A stretch of 64,000 nucleotides of DNA from NCBI GenBank assembly GCA_008360955.1, contig LUCM01001907.1, forward strand, positions 151,688-215,687. Direction: 5' to 3'. The stretch comes from Fasciolopsis buskii. Lineage: Eukaryota; Platyhelminthes; Trematoda; Plagiorchiida; Fasciolidae. The first letter of the stretch is position 1, and each line of letters opens with the position of its first letter. This document shows positions 13,864 through 24,679 of this stretch, piece after piece. The notes below the pieces were generated by a model. That model was not told where the DNA came from. It saw nothing but the letters and a program-made list of their open reading frames with translations, and made no database searches. The translations under genes and the position numbers were made by a program.

Positions 13864-16655
13864 CTGATCTCAAATACCTTCATTTTTCAGATGGTACCTT
13901 TTTAACTGTAAAACAAACTAAAAAGTCAACCATACTGTAATCTTTTGTAAGTTGTAAGTTTGTTGGCAGACTGCTTTCATGAGCCTATAAGCAAGCGGAA
14001 ACTCTATTCTGATGTGCAAATCAGTTTCAGGCAATTGAAATCGCATGTAAGAAAATCTAAATGCCAACAACACAATTTAGCAGCTTGACCAAAATGCCAC
14101 TTCAATGGCTTCTTCGGGCAACAGATTTGATTAGAAAGATGGTACTGATGAATGACCCAAGTTGTATCATTCAATCGGATAAGTGTGACGATAGCGACAA
14201 CAGTTTGCTGTAGAAGCTCGATTGATGTGGACGTCTTGTTTTCACTACTGGCTTAAGCGTTGGTCAAAATACAATTTATTTGTGACTAACACGAGTCACT
14301 TTATGTCAACATTTTGCTAACAACCAACCTCTTTCGGTTTACCTCTCCGTTCTAAGCCAAATTTCAAGCTTCGGCTAAAAAACTGTGGAAAAGTTGTCAA
14401 TTATTCCCAGTTTACTTAAGTGCTGATAACCCTGAGGGAGATGGCCTTGTTAGTATCACTTATAGTAGTTAGAATGATCATGGGTTTTAAGAAATTCAGT
14501 GAATTATTTACTTAAAAGGAATTAGATACAAACTATTTGACTATTCAAAAATGAGTACCATGCATGTGTCACAAAAATTGATCATTGCCTTATCTCAGAC
14601 ATCCTAATCAGCTCAGAATAGGTTTCCAGTTCAGGGTGAGGATTAATAAAGTACGACTCACTCTGTCCTAAACAATTATCAACGTGTAACAGGGGAGGTT
14701 AAGTAAGCCACCCATGATCCTCGTCATGCCTCCACCACTTGGCCTTTTTGACATCGAAACTACACGAGAGATCACTAGTTCAATTTTTCACCTCTCCTGA
14801 AAACTGACGAATTTGGGGAATCCGTCCAATTAATTCAGCAAATACCTTTAAAAACAAGCATTATATATATGCTATACATATAGCTCTTGCCGGACCTCAT
14901 GTAACAGTCACATGACCAGTTTACACTCAAATAGGCACCAGCACAGAAAAGCAAATACTTAAATTTGTAGACCTTTTAATCAGCTAGAACTGGCGAATCT
15001 CTTCACCAGCAAGCCGCAGATTTTGGATTTATCTAGTGAACAGACAGGCTAGGAATTTACTTTATATCCCACTTTAACCACCATATGTATGTTTTAACCA
15101 GGACACATCACGAAGCCTACCACTACTATACAGTAATTTTTTGATCATTCAGATCCCGTACCTAAAAAATGAAATTATTTTTACGTCATACTTCAAGAAG
15201 CTTTCGAATTTCGAAATCAGTGCCCAGTGTTTGGGGAACTTCCTATCATTAACGCTCCAAGACACAAAACGCACTTTGGATAAAATTAAAATTCAGGTTG
15301 GGATATGATTTTATGTGACGCATATCCTCCACCCAAACGTACTTTTACTCGATTTATGTCAGATCGAAAGAAAACCACCCTAATCAGGAAAGCATTTCTA
15401 TTAAATACTGATGGGGTAAAACATGGATCATCATTCGGAGACTGCCGTATTTTATACTGACCATTTTCATAGAACGAATGGAAACTCTCCATGACTACGA
15501 AGGGGAAATTGTGCCTATTCGAAGTGCATCCATTTTGATCCGCTTACAAGAATTTCCCGATTTTATTCGTGTGCGTGACTGAATAGTTTGGATGGGAATA
15601 AGGAAGCGGGACAAATTTCAGGGAGAATTTTCTTCTAGAAACATACATTTTTAAGTCTTTCAGGTCACCACGTGCCGTTTGTTCATCAACAAAATGAACG
15701 AATTATTAGACTGAGGTGCTCAACATTTTCTACCATTGCTCAGATTAATTACAGTACCAGATTTGTTGTGCGATTAATCTAATCCATACTTCATGGGTGC
15801 TAACACCTGAAGCGTACAAATTATTCAGCTCTATCTGGATGACGGTGAATGAGATTACGATAATAATCTGGGAGAAGACTAAAGGACAGAATTCCTGTCA
15901 TTAAACGTTAATACAAAAATAACTAACTTTCGAATGTGATTGATTTTGTCCGTGAAAACTGTGCTCTTGGCATAGTTTATTTGTTTAATACGATGGAAAT
16001 GGTGGCCCTGCACAATTTAAGGAGCTTGAGAAGTTTAGCCACAAAATTCTAATCGACCGATGTTTTCATTTCAATTCCTAATCCTCTTCATTGTGGTGCA
16101 AAAGCCTTTTACTGTCTCTCTTCACAACTTCACCGCCACGGTAACAAAGTCAACGAGCAACGCAGGGCATTTAAGTGACCTTGGGGCGAGAAAAACCTTG
16201 ATTAAAATGGAGATCCTCCCTAAACGGAAAAAATTCTGTTTGTGATCAACCATGATTACTAGACCCCTTTAACGCAAAATGCTCCAATTAACAAATAATT
16301 AAGCCTATAAATGCATGCGCAATGGTGGGTAGAATATTCGACAAAATAAATGCTTTTGCAAGACAAGAGAGAATATTATAATTCATGAAGGCAAACTACG
16401 GTAAATTATACGAGACTTCCAAGAAGGTTTATGACAGTTTTATGCTCATTTTTCCGCTTCTCACGCGTATACCTACACATCCAAGGTCACCCATGTTTGA
16501 CCGGTTTAATCATAGTCTACAAAGAGGTATAATAGGGAAAACTTTCAAATAAATTCCCGATATTTCCTGATGCTTCTTTACACCTAACAAGAATTGGAGC
16601 CCTAACGAAATTACCATTGGAAATTTGTGAATGTACCACAGCCAACGATTTCATT

Positions 16656-16690
<35 letters not shown>

Positions 16691-17142
16691 GAAAGAGAGA
16701 GTACCACCTATGATTAATTGCCTAAATTCATGCTTTTCGCGTTCATTTAGCATTGATTTATTGCGAGATGCAGTGACTGGAATTGTAGGATATATCTGAT
16801 TAGATTTATGCATGCAGAAAATACGTGCCTCTTTACCTGCAGAAGCAAGCAACTGTTATGCTACTGCCGAGTCGGTAGTGGATAGAAACTGCTTACAAAA
16901 ACGTCAAATTGTTTTCTATTAATTAGTAAAAAAGTAGATTCAAGGAAGCGCTCTCCAAATACTGTTCATTCCGCAATATTGTCTCTGATATTACTGAAAT
17001 AATCTTAATCGTGCCTTTTGAACAATATCAAATTGATTATCATATTTCTTTTCAAAGCTATGAGGGATGCAGATAGGACGGACATCTCGACGTTCTACTA
17101 TTGAACAAGTGGTTGAAGCATTGACCAACCCCCTTTACCCAC
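13864..17142. other. No confident gene; AT microsatellite near 16.66 kb
   Basis: One minus-strand ORF (15,286-15,492) and one plus-strand ORF (16,060-16,245) are open for about 60 codons, without recognisable motifs or good splice borders. No transposon protein was recognised. Confidence 0.35.
16656..16690. repeat. (AT)n microsatellite
   Basis: TA dinucleotide tract of about 35 bases with one phase slip, followed by a short GA-rich stretch. Confidence 0.95.
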
Positions 17143-17300
17143 CTTCAAATTCCGATTAACGGCGGCGCACATCCACGTTGCAGAATATGGTGAATTTGCC
17201 GTTGAGCGATTGGAACATATCTCCTCCGAAATACTCTGCAAGGTAAATTCAGCGTCATCATCTACGCGACTCTGTGATGGTGGTTTCAGGCACATTTCTG
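17143..17300 (-). CDS. Candidate internal exon, protein unrecognised
   Basis: A minus-strand segment of 52 codons lies between a pyrimidine-rich acceptor (TTGCATCGTATAG) and an AAG|GTGGGT donor. It begins EMCLKPPSQSRVDDDAEF, so it is hydrophilic. The opposite strand is also open (17,096-17,241) and ends at a GTAAAT site, so the strand is not certain. It could belong to the same minus-strand gene as 13.1-13.9 kb. Confidence 0.3.
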
Positions 17301-17787
17301 CTATACGATGCAAACGGTCAAAGTGAATATATTTGTTTTTACTGAATTCGGGTAGAACATGAGGTACTTAAATTACAACTTTTGGTTGGTAATGCAATAA
17401 CGGCTCAGCTTATATTTCTACGTCAAATAATATCACCATGAATCCATATAGTTCAAACGTGGTCAATTTCGGCCACTGTTCTTTACGTCACAGCAGATTC
17501 TTCTACCAGTCTCTTCGTATACTCAGAAATTAAAACTTTTCCCATAACATATCGATGAGTCAGCCTACAGAGGCGAAAATGGAATCGACTTTTTAATGGA
17601 CATTTACTTGAACATGACTCTCGTCTTGTGTTTTCGCTAAGTTTCGTGCATCCATGTATTTCAGACTCCTTGGAGTCACCTGTAGTCAGTTAGAAGCTTC
17701 AAGCAGTGCATTAGCCAATGTGAAACTCGCATTTTCTGTCACAAATTGACATTTTTTGACGTATGCATCTGACTGCCCGAAATGTAG

Positions 17788-18204
17788 AGATCAACATGTG
17801 TCCTACTGAGCATGACATGATCCCTCTAACAGTAGTACCCTTTGATAAGGAGAATTGGAGTCCGCAGGAAGCGTTATTTTACTGGTCTAGAGACCGTGAA
17901 CAACATAGGCAAATACTGAGTACGTCTCGCAGCTATGGAAGGTCACCTTCACCGATGTAGTAAAGTTTCCGCCATTTATTCCCAAGCATCCTACTTTTCG
18001 TTGTGTTTTAGCCGTGAATTTAGGGGTGCTGAAACAACAAGTTACCGAATCTCGGACTTTCAATATTGAAGAGATTCTTATTGACTTCGGAACATTTATT
18101 CGGCTCCACTCAATGCAAATTAGTCAGAGACCAAACAGTGAATGGAATAAAATGAGCGAGATGGAAAATGCACCAACGCAACCGAGTCATCCTACGGGGA
18201 AAGC
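17788..18204 (+). CDS. Candidate two-exon plus-strand segment, unrecognised
   Basis: The first exon (17,788-17,919) contains VPFDKENWSPQEALFYWSRD and ends at CTGA|GTACGT. The second (18,012-18,204) follows the acceptor TTGTGTTTTAG, contains VNLGVLKQQVTESRTFNIEE, and ends at a strong AAAGC|GTAAGT donor. The phase agrees (A plus CC gives a threonine codon). No competing minus-strand ORF exists over the second exon. Aromatic and charged residues are evenly mixed, as in a folded domain. I cannot name the family. A further ORF at 18,429-18,665 does not join in phase. Confidence 0.4.
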
Positions 18205-20678
18205 GTAAGTCTGGCTAGTGGCATGGTGAATAAACTCCAGAATTCGCAGCAAAATCTAAGGCGAAACGCGGTTGGATTTTCCATGGACACTTTCTAACTA
18301 CTCCGTCACCTGAACAATTAATCAAGCATCACAGGCCTCCCAACCCAGGATAGCAGCATAAAAAAGCCCAATGGTCAATTTCCTAAAAATCGCCTCGACA
18401 ATCAAAACAGGGGATAACGCATTCCGTCTTGCCTACCAATCTTTACACAAAAAATTACCAAGTTCTTGATCTCCATGATGTTAATCGCATTGACCGAGAT
18501 AGTCGAAATGAAATCCGGTTCCGGACATGGTCTTCTCGTGGTCTCAGCGCGTGGCAACGGCAGAAATTGAACGAACTGCATTACAAAGTTGAACGACCAA
18601 TGCTTGCTTGGATAACGCAATGCATTTTGACAGGGAATGAAAGGAAACTAAGCAAAACAGAGTAAAGGGATCAAAGTCCTCTCTACTAAAATATTTTCTG
18701 ACTACAAATCTGCTACACGCAAAGTTTGAATGATCAGTTTGCACGCTCTCGAGGTAGAGTTTAACATAAGATTCCATCGACACACGACTCTTCGCAAGTT
18801 GCCATCCCGTCCCCATTCCTGTTATCTGCATAGATTCTTTCCATGGCTGTGTATGATCAGTGTAAGTTGGTCAAAAATGGTGATAGCCATACCCGGACTG
18901 CCACACCAAATTACCCACTCATTTCATCGTGCAAACCGACCCTCTAGACATAACCTTAAGCTGAACCCTAGTCTTTTGACCTTTTACTTGGCCCTAAAGA
19001 GCAATTGTTTACTTTCACCACTTTGACGCGATACTTAATTTGACTACAAATAAAGAGCATACTGATAAGAAGTTACCAGTTAAACATTACTACTCAAATC
19101 GGTTGACCACTGGTAAGGTCCATAGCGCGTGTAGGCTACATTCGGAGGTCATTCTAACAGGGATCAGTCGTTATGAGCGGCGGTCGGTGGCTTCGAACGA
19201 ACCAGTGACGGATGGGCGCTATAACATCCGGTGTTGAAATTTGACAAACCGTTGAGAACCAATCCAGTCTGCTTATTGAAGTCGTCTTCGTTTTGCGCCA
19301 CGATTTCGGCACAATGGCTATGCACTCCTGATGATTCCAAACAAGCCTGAAACGGTCATGCCATGTTCCCATGGCTTTTAATGGTGAGCTGGATGTAGAT
19401 ACTACTGGATGAATCATCCAAACAACGAAAAGAACCGTTTACCACTCAAACCGATGACGTTGGCAACCGGGGCCGCTTTTGGTCTGAACACATGGGTGTA
19501 GTATTTGCGAAGATGAAAGTGCTCACATTTCTTGTTCCGGGACTCTTGCGCATCATGTCAACGGCTTCATATCTTCTCCGTGATCTCTCAAGAGTTGACT
19601 CTCAAAGACTCATCTCGTTGTATACTCCACTGAACGCTCCAAGAGCCAGTGGTATATCCCAAACCTACTGACCCAATACACGATATCTCGACATCACAAG
19701 ACAGGCATGAATTTCTCCTGCATGGTATTCACAGACAAATCAAAGTCGATTTTTCACCATTTAACTAAATGCATCAGTAAATCATTGAAGGAATCTAGCT
19801 ACAAACATTTGGTTGCACGTGCAAAAGCAGATAAATGTGCAACTATACAATCACTGTCTATTTTCTCCCTAACTCCGAGCCTATCGATCCAGAATTGGAG
19901 TTGCTTCCGAGGAGTTAGCATTTGCTTCGTTCGTCCATTTGCATAATTTGTATACGTGGTGATGACCACATATCTGCTGCATATTCGGCCTCAGAAGCAC
20001 CGTCCGATCACGGTTAGCCAACAAAGGTTGGTGAGACAGCTTCGATTTTCAGGGTAATAAACAAAAATCTGATTGTTACTATCGAAAGTGCTATGCGTAG
20101 ATAAAATTTCGTGAGATTCACTGGGTTATTGATAAAATATTTTGGACTCAATGCAACTCTTTTGAGGTCATACGTCGCCACAGGTGGGTTATTACAGTGA
20201 AAGTAGTTCCCGCGATTTGAAAATAAGAGAAGCAAGCCCGTACGGAACGTACACAGGTATAAGCCCATGGCTGTATTGAGGATAGAATGGTGTTGCTTGA
20301 GTACAGCTCCAATGCGGTTAAGTACCAACAGATCCAGTGATTTATTCGATCTAGAATGGAACATTTGAGCCCTGACTCGGTCGCTGAAGAAGGGTAGCGG
20401 ACTGAAATCAACAGCTTAATCATGTACATATACATGCACAACTGCGTATTCCAACTTGCTTTCGAGCATCTTATCTGGACTTGGACCACGTATACAGTCA
20501 TAAACTGACTAGCATAAGTGAGGTGGAGAAGACGCTGTAGTCCGAGCATTGGTCAACATGCAAATGAAGCACTGGTCAGTAAACGCTTAAAGCATCACCT
20601 ATATAGAGAAAGACCGAGTTGTAATATTTACTAAGGTAGGAAGGGAAATTTATAGCTTTGGGATCGCGTACAATTAGG
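18205..20678. other. No assigned gene; several overlapping ORFs
   Basis: ORFs of 60-133 codons overlap on both strands (plus 18,730-19,026; minus 18,544-18,831, 19,154-19,417 and 20,148-20,549). None shows a motif I can identify. Some may be decayed transposon sequence, but I could not align them to the LINE in this window. Confidence 0.35.
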
Positions 20679-20702
20679 ATATATATATATATATATATAT
20701 TA
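20679..20702. repeat. (AT)n microsatellite
   Basis: Short TA tract about 350 bases from a copy of the repeat that is flanked by AT tracts elsewhere in the window. Confidence 0.95.
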
Positions 20703-21029
20703 GCTTTGAAAACCCATGACACCCTAACAACGACGAAAGGACCAGAAATGTAACCGCTCGTATGTAGGTAGTAAAATGAAGGCTGACTTGATCGGGAAAC
20801 AATTCGAGCCTTAAGTGCTAATCAAAACAAGCCGGACAGAGGTTCTACTGCTAAAAAATATTAAAGAAAAAACTAGAACAAGGGAGGAAAGACAGGATCC
20901 CACTGAATAGTGACGTCCACTGCCGGACACTCAAGACGCAAACCGGATCACAAACCAAGCCAAACACTTGCCGAAAATAGTTTCTCACGATCTGGGCGCA
21001 TTCGGTTGGAAAAAACAATAACACTCCTG

Positions 21030-21165
21030 ATTGGACAGTTTAGTATGGTTCGGATACGGATGGATGGACAAAATTCCCCGGAGGCACACGATAGGTTTCG
21101 TAGTTATTACCGCTCTTCAGGTATGCGTACCCAGCACTCCTTTGTCCAGTCATCCCTACACTAGT
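21030..21165 (+). repeat. Diverged copy of the AT-bracketed dispersed repeat
   Basis: Segments such as CAGGTATGCGTACCCAGCAC and GGCACACGATAGGTTTCG match, with changes, the unit at 52.64-52.90 kb. It carries no ORF of note. The copy is decayed and its edges are unclear. Confidence 0.6.
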
Positions 21166-21287
21166 TCGCTTCTTCTTTAGTTTTTCACTAGAATCTCATT
21201 TGAATCCTTAGGAGCGCCAATGGATGGGGGGATTTTCGTCGGTCAGGCATGGCCATATACATACATGCCTTACAAAAATGATTAACA

Positions 21288-21830
21288 GTGAAAGAAAACC
21301 CCGAGGTTGAGTCAGAGGAATCGTGGAGATACAGAAACATTTCCAACTTGATAACTCCAACGATGCGTCATTTAGAAACATCGCCCACTATTTCTAACCA
21401 TCTCGCTCGGGGAAATCTTAAGTTCAAACCCGGTAATATAAAACGACCCACTCAGTACACTATGCTGAGTAAAACTTTCATGCCTCATTTGCCACGCCAT
21501 GCAATGATCAATTAGATCCATCTTTCAATCGTTACCCGCCTCGGAGAACAGTGTACACCGAGGGAGTCGATATGTAGGCATACCTACCTTTTTATTACAT
21601 GCTCCGCCCAAAAGTGAACTGGAAAGCACATGCCCTATAGTCGTTGGGGCACAACACACGGAGGCAAGGGAAACCAAAACCATGATTCTCAAAATCGGTA
21701 TGACAAACCCAGGCCGCAAATCATCAAACAAGTCCCAATCGTTGTAAAATATTCAAATTCAGTTCTCAGTCGGTCTAATGAGCTCCACAACTCAATACCC
21801 TGGGTCACTTCCCCGATTTAATGAGACGTA
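21288..21830 (+). repeat. Dispersed repeat family E, copy 1
   Basis: It shares long similarity with 62,160-62,720 and weaker similarity with 50,250-50,590. Shared blocks include CATTTAGAAACATCGCC, TGCCACGCCATGCAATGATC and ACATACCTACCTTTTTATTA (spelled with small changes between copies). No coding capacity is evident. The class is unknown. Confidence 0.65.
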
Positions 21831-24172
21831 TTTGATTCATTCGAATTCGTGCAAACGTTGGTCCGGTAATTGCTAAGCCGCAAGTAAAGATGTGACCATT
21901 TTAATTATATTTTCTTTCAAAACTACACACTGCACCTTAAACACTCCGAACACACGGGTTATCAAAATAGTGTTTTCCCAATTAAATGCGTTCCATAATG
22001 TCGGTTCGATATATTTCTATCTAATCAGATCCAGTTGTGCCACTACATGAATGAAAATCGAAATTTCTTACAGTAGTCAGACTTGGTCAATAGTATCGAA
22101 GATTATCAACAACAGTCGCGGGATGAGAGAACATGACAAGCTCAAACGGTTATTTAGAGCCCTCACATATGATGGGCCATATTCAGGCGACGGAGCTAGT
22201 ACTTCTACTCGTCAAGGAGGCCTAGATCTACTGACTGAAGGACACCAGAGGCCACAAATCAAATGCAAGACAGTGAAAATCAATCATTTGAACAGATGAG
22301 TGTTTGCGTTATGACCGCAGAAAGCACGTTTGGAAACTCACAAAAATGACAACATTGAAGCACCTGGTAAACTACTGTAGCTCGCAGTTGCAGCAACCGA
22401 CAGAATAGGCACATAAATTTATTACCAAGACAAAATAACAAATTGTATGGATAAACTCTTATTGTAAAGTCACAGAAAGTAGTGGCACGCAGCAAAACTA
22501 GAACAATGTGCAACTCTTCAATCTATCCAGACGAACGACTGTCGGGCAAATCCATACTGCTATGAGACTCAAACTGAACTAAATCACCGAATCACGTATG
22601 CGGCTGCATACACGGGGATACGATAAAGATGACAAAAGTCAGGTAACACAATGGAGGCAAAGTGCATGTCTGGGGAGCCGCTGTGTGAGAAGAGCGAGGT
22701 GAGTTGGCATTTCTGGAGGATATCGTCAACGACCAAGTTCTAATCATTTAGCTACGACTGAACACCGTTAAGGAAGTGGTTTCCAGAGTGGTAAGATGCC
22801 TGCAAACTTTTACCTTATCCTATCCTATACGTACTCCGCGTTCAACGGTTGCTCTACTGTATGATGATTGGCCGCTTGAAAAAGGTTAAGTCGTTACATT
22901 TGTAAAGAAACACTGAATTTTTGCTCCGGTACTACGTACTGGTCATTTTGGAGTAGGATTTTTTTCGGCGAATAGCACACTGTGCAATCTGACTAGAGGA
23001 TATCTCCACCCTAAGTAGAAGACGCGGATTAGCGAGATAGCATAATCGCCAAACCAGTAGGAATTCACCCACAGATATTCAGACGATGAGAAGAAATTAC
23101 AATGAATGGACAAGAGGACAACTGAATTTATTACGGTTCACGATAGAGGATAATAAATGAGCAGACGATCAAGGAGTAAAGACAACAAGTCGGTCGTTTG
23201 CTATGCAGAATTTGTACATTGAGGAATTCATTTACTCAAGATACAGTAAATAAGGGATAATAGGAATGTGCAAAATGAGCATTCAAATGAGAGCAGAAAA
23301 CACACTGGCAGAACGCGGTCGCTTGAGACGGACTGGAGCGGAATCGCAAGAGGCACGCTTGCCCGTTTCGGAAGGACGAGTCTGGGCAAAACCAGAATTG
23401 AGAAAATATAAGCACTAATTAAACAAAAAAAACAAACGAACTTCGGCATCGATTAATTATATGGTGTTAAGCAACTACATAGAAAATAAGTATAAGAGCA
23501 GTCAATACGAATTACCGTCCAGTTTTGTGCGCAAGAGTCAATAGCTACGGCATGAGTATATATGAATCTAATAGAAAAATGGAACATTTCTTTTGGACCA
23601 GCGTTATAGTTCGACAAACCAGATGGGCGTTGGCAACAGAATAAGAAAAGATCTTTTATCCCTAGGAGGAAGTATTGAACATTTATTCCATCGAAGAACA
23701 GTCGGAGGTGCACAAATGAGATGAATGTGGTGGCACAACAACAACGAACCAGAAATGACAGCTGATAGACTAAATGAGAAATGACATTCAAAAGACTACC
23801 CTTTCTGGCTACTCGCTCGACATGACTATGGCAAAAGTAGAGGTCAAACATGCGAGCTTCTGAACATTACTAAATTACGAATGGTAGTGACCGAATGAAT
23901 AGCTGATGAATTTCAAGTATAAACCACTATTGCATTTAGAACAGCACTAAATCAACTGAAAAGGTGCAAGGGAAAATCCCCCTGCTGATAAGCGTGCATA
24001 TGTGGATAAGACGTTTAGCTTGGAAGCTTATTATGCACAGTAATATGATCCACTGCATCACTGAGAACGGAAGAACCAGTGACAATGACATCAAAATCTG
24101 GGGTGACATGGAACCACATAAGGTCCCAATAGGTCCGGCGTCATAACGGGGAAAGAAGACAGCGAATGGCCA
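21831..24172. other. No gene seen; region downstream of claspin
   Basis: Minus-strand ORFs at 23,228-23,449 and 23,453-23,851 are open but rich in Phe, Leu and Cys and show no motif. They look like the reverse complement of a purine-rich stretch rather than genes. Confidence 0.4.
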
Positions 24173-24190
24173 TTTATTAGGAAATTTATT
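24173..24190 (-). terminator. Tandem AATAAA poly(A) signals for claspin
   Basis: Two AATAAA hexamers on the minus strand (24,190-24,185 and 24,178-24,173) lie 170-190 bases past the claspin stop codon. That is the expected place for 3'-end processing. Confidence 0.6.
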
Positions 24191-24358
24191 ATTACGTTAC
24201 CGAAAATGTTTCAAAAAAACCATGGGAGAAAGAATTGCAACAGTTCAAAATGCGAAAAATGAAAAAAGCAAACACCAAGCATAAGCACATGAATCACACC
24301 GGTAACGAATACGTTTAATAATGAATGTAAAAGTGCGGAAAAAGGTATACTTGCTGCA

Positions 24359-24679
24359 TCAAATAAGCGAATAGGGACGTACCAACCGTTGAGATGGTCG
24401 TCCTTTTTGTTGTAGGTTTGAATCAGTGACGCAAGATCCATTAGGTCCAGGTTCCGGCTGACTGAGAATGTTGAAACATGACAGACCAACTTTATTCCGC
24501 AAACCAAAGAAGTGACCCGTCGAATTTCGACGCTCACCAAGTGCTGAAGATAAACTGGAATCTTCAGAAGTGACATTTACGTCTAAATCTACATCAGTTG
24601 TGCCAACAAACGATGAACGGCTTGGTATCGATGACTTGGACGTCAGTGAGACCGGTACGCGATTCAACAAGGATCCACA
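24359..24679 (-). CDS. CLSPN: Claspin last coding exon
   Basis: The acceptor ATTATCTAG opens a 106-codon frame in phase 0, ending at TGA. It begins CGSLLNRVPVSL, matching the claspin C-terminal GSLLN block, and later has RRNSTGHFFG where vertebrates have a similar RNS plus aromatic stretch. The remainder is serine-rich and poorly conserved. The frame depends on the donor chosen for the preceding exon. Confidence 0.75.
   Translation of the reverse strand, partial: CGSLLNRVPVSLTSKSSIPSRSSFVGTTDVDLDVNVTSEDSSLSSALGERRNSTGHFFGLRNKVGLSCFNILSQPEPGPNGSCVTDSNLQQKGRPSQRLVRPYSLI

Noticed and set aside
17096..17241. Plus-strand open segment ending at GTAAAT
   Set aside because: The minus strand has a longer frame with a better acceptor at the same place. 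Strand left as unresolved in favour of minus.
24484..24530. STGHF in the last claspin exon considered as a CHK1-binding core
   Set aside because: Position and flanks fit the C-terminal RNS...F block better, and the acidic and leucine positions of the CHK1 motif are absent.
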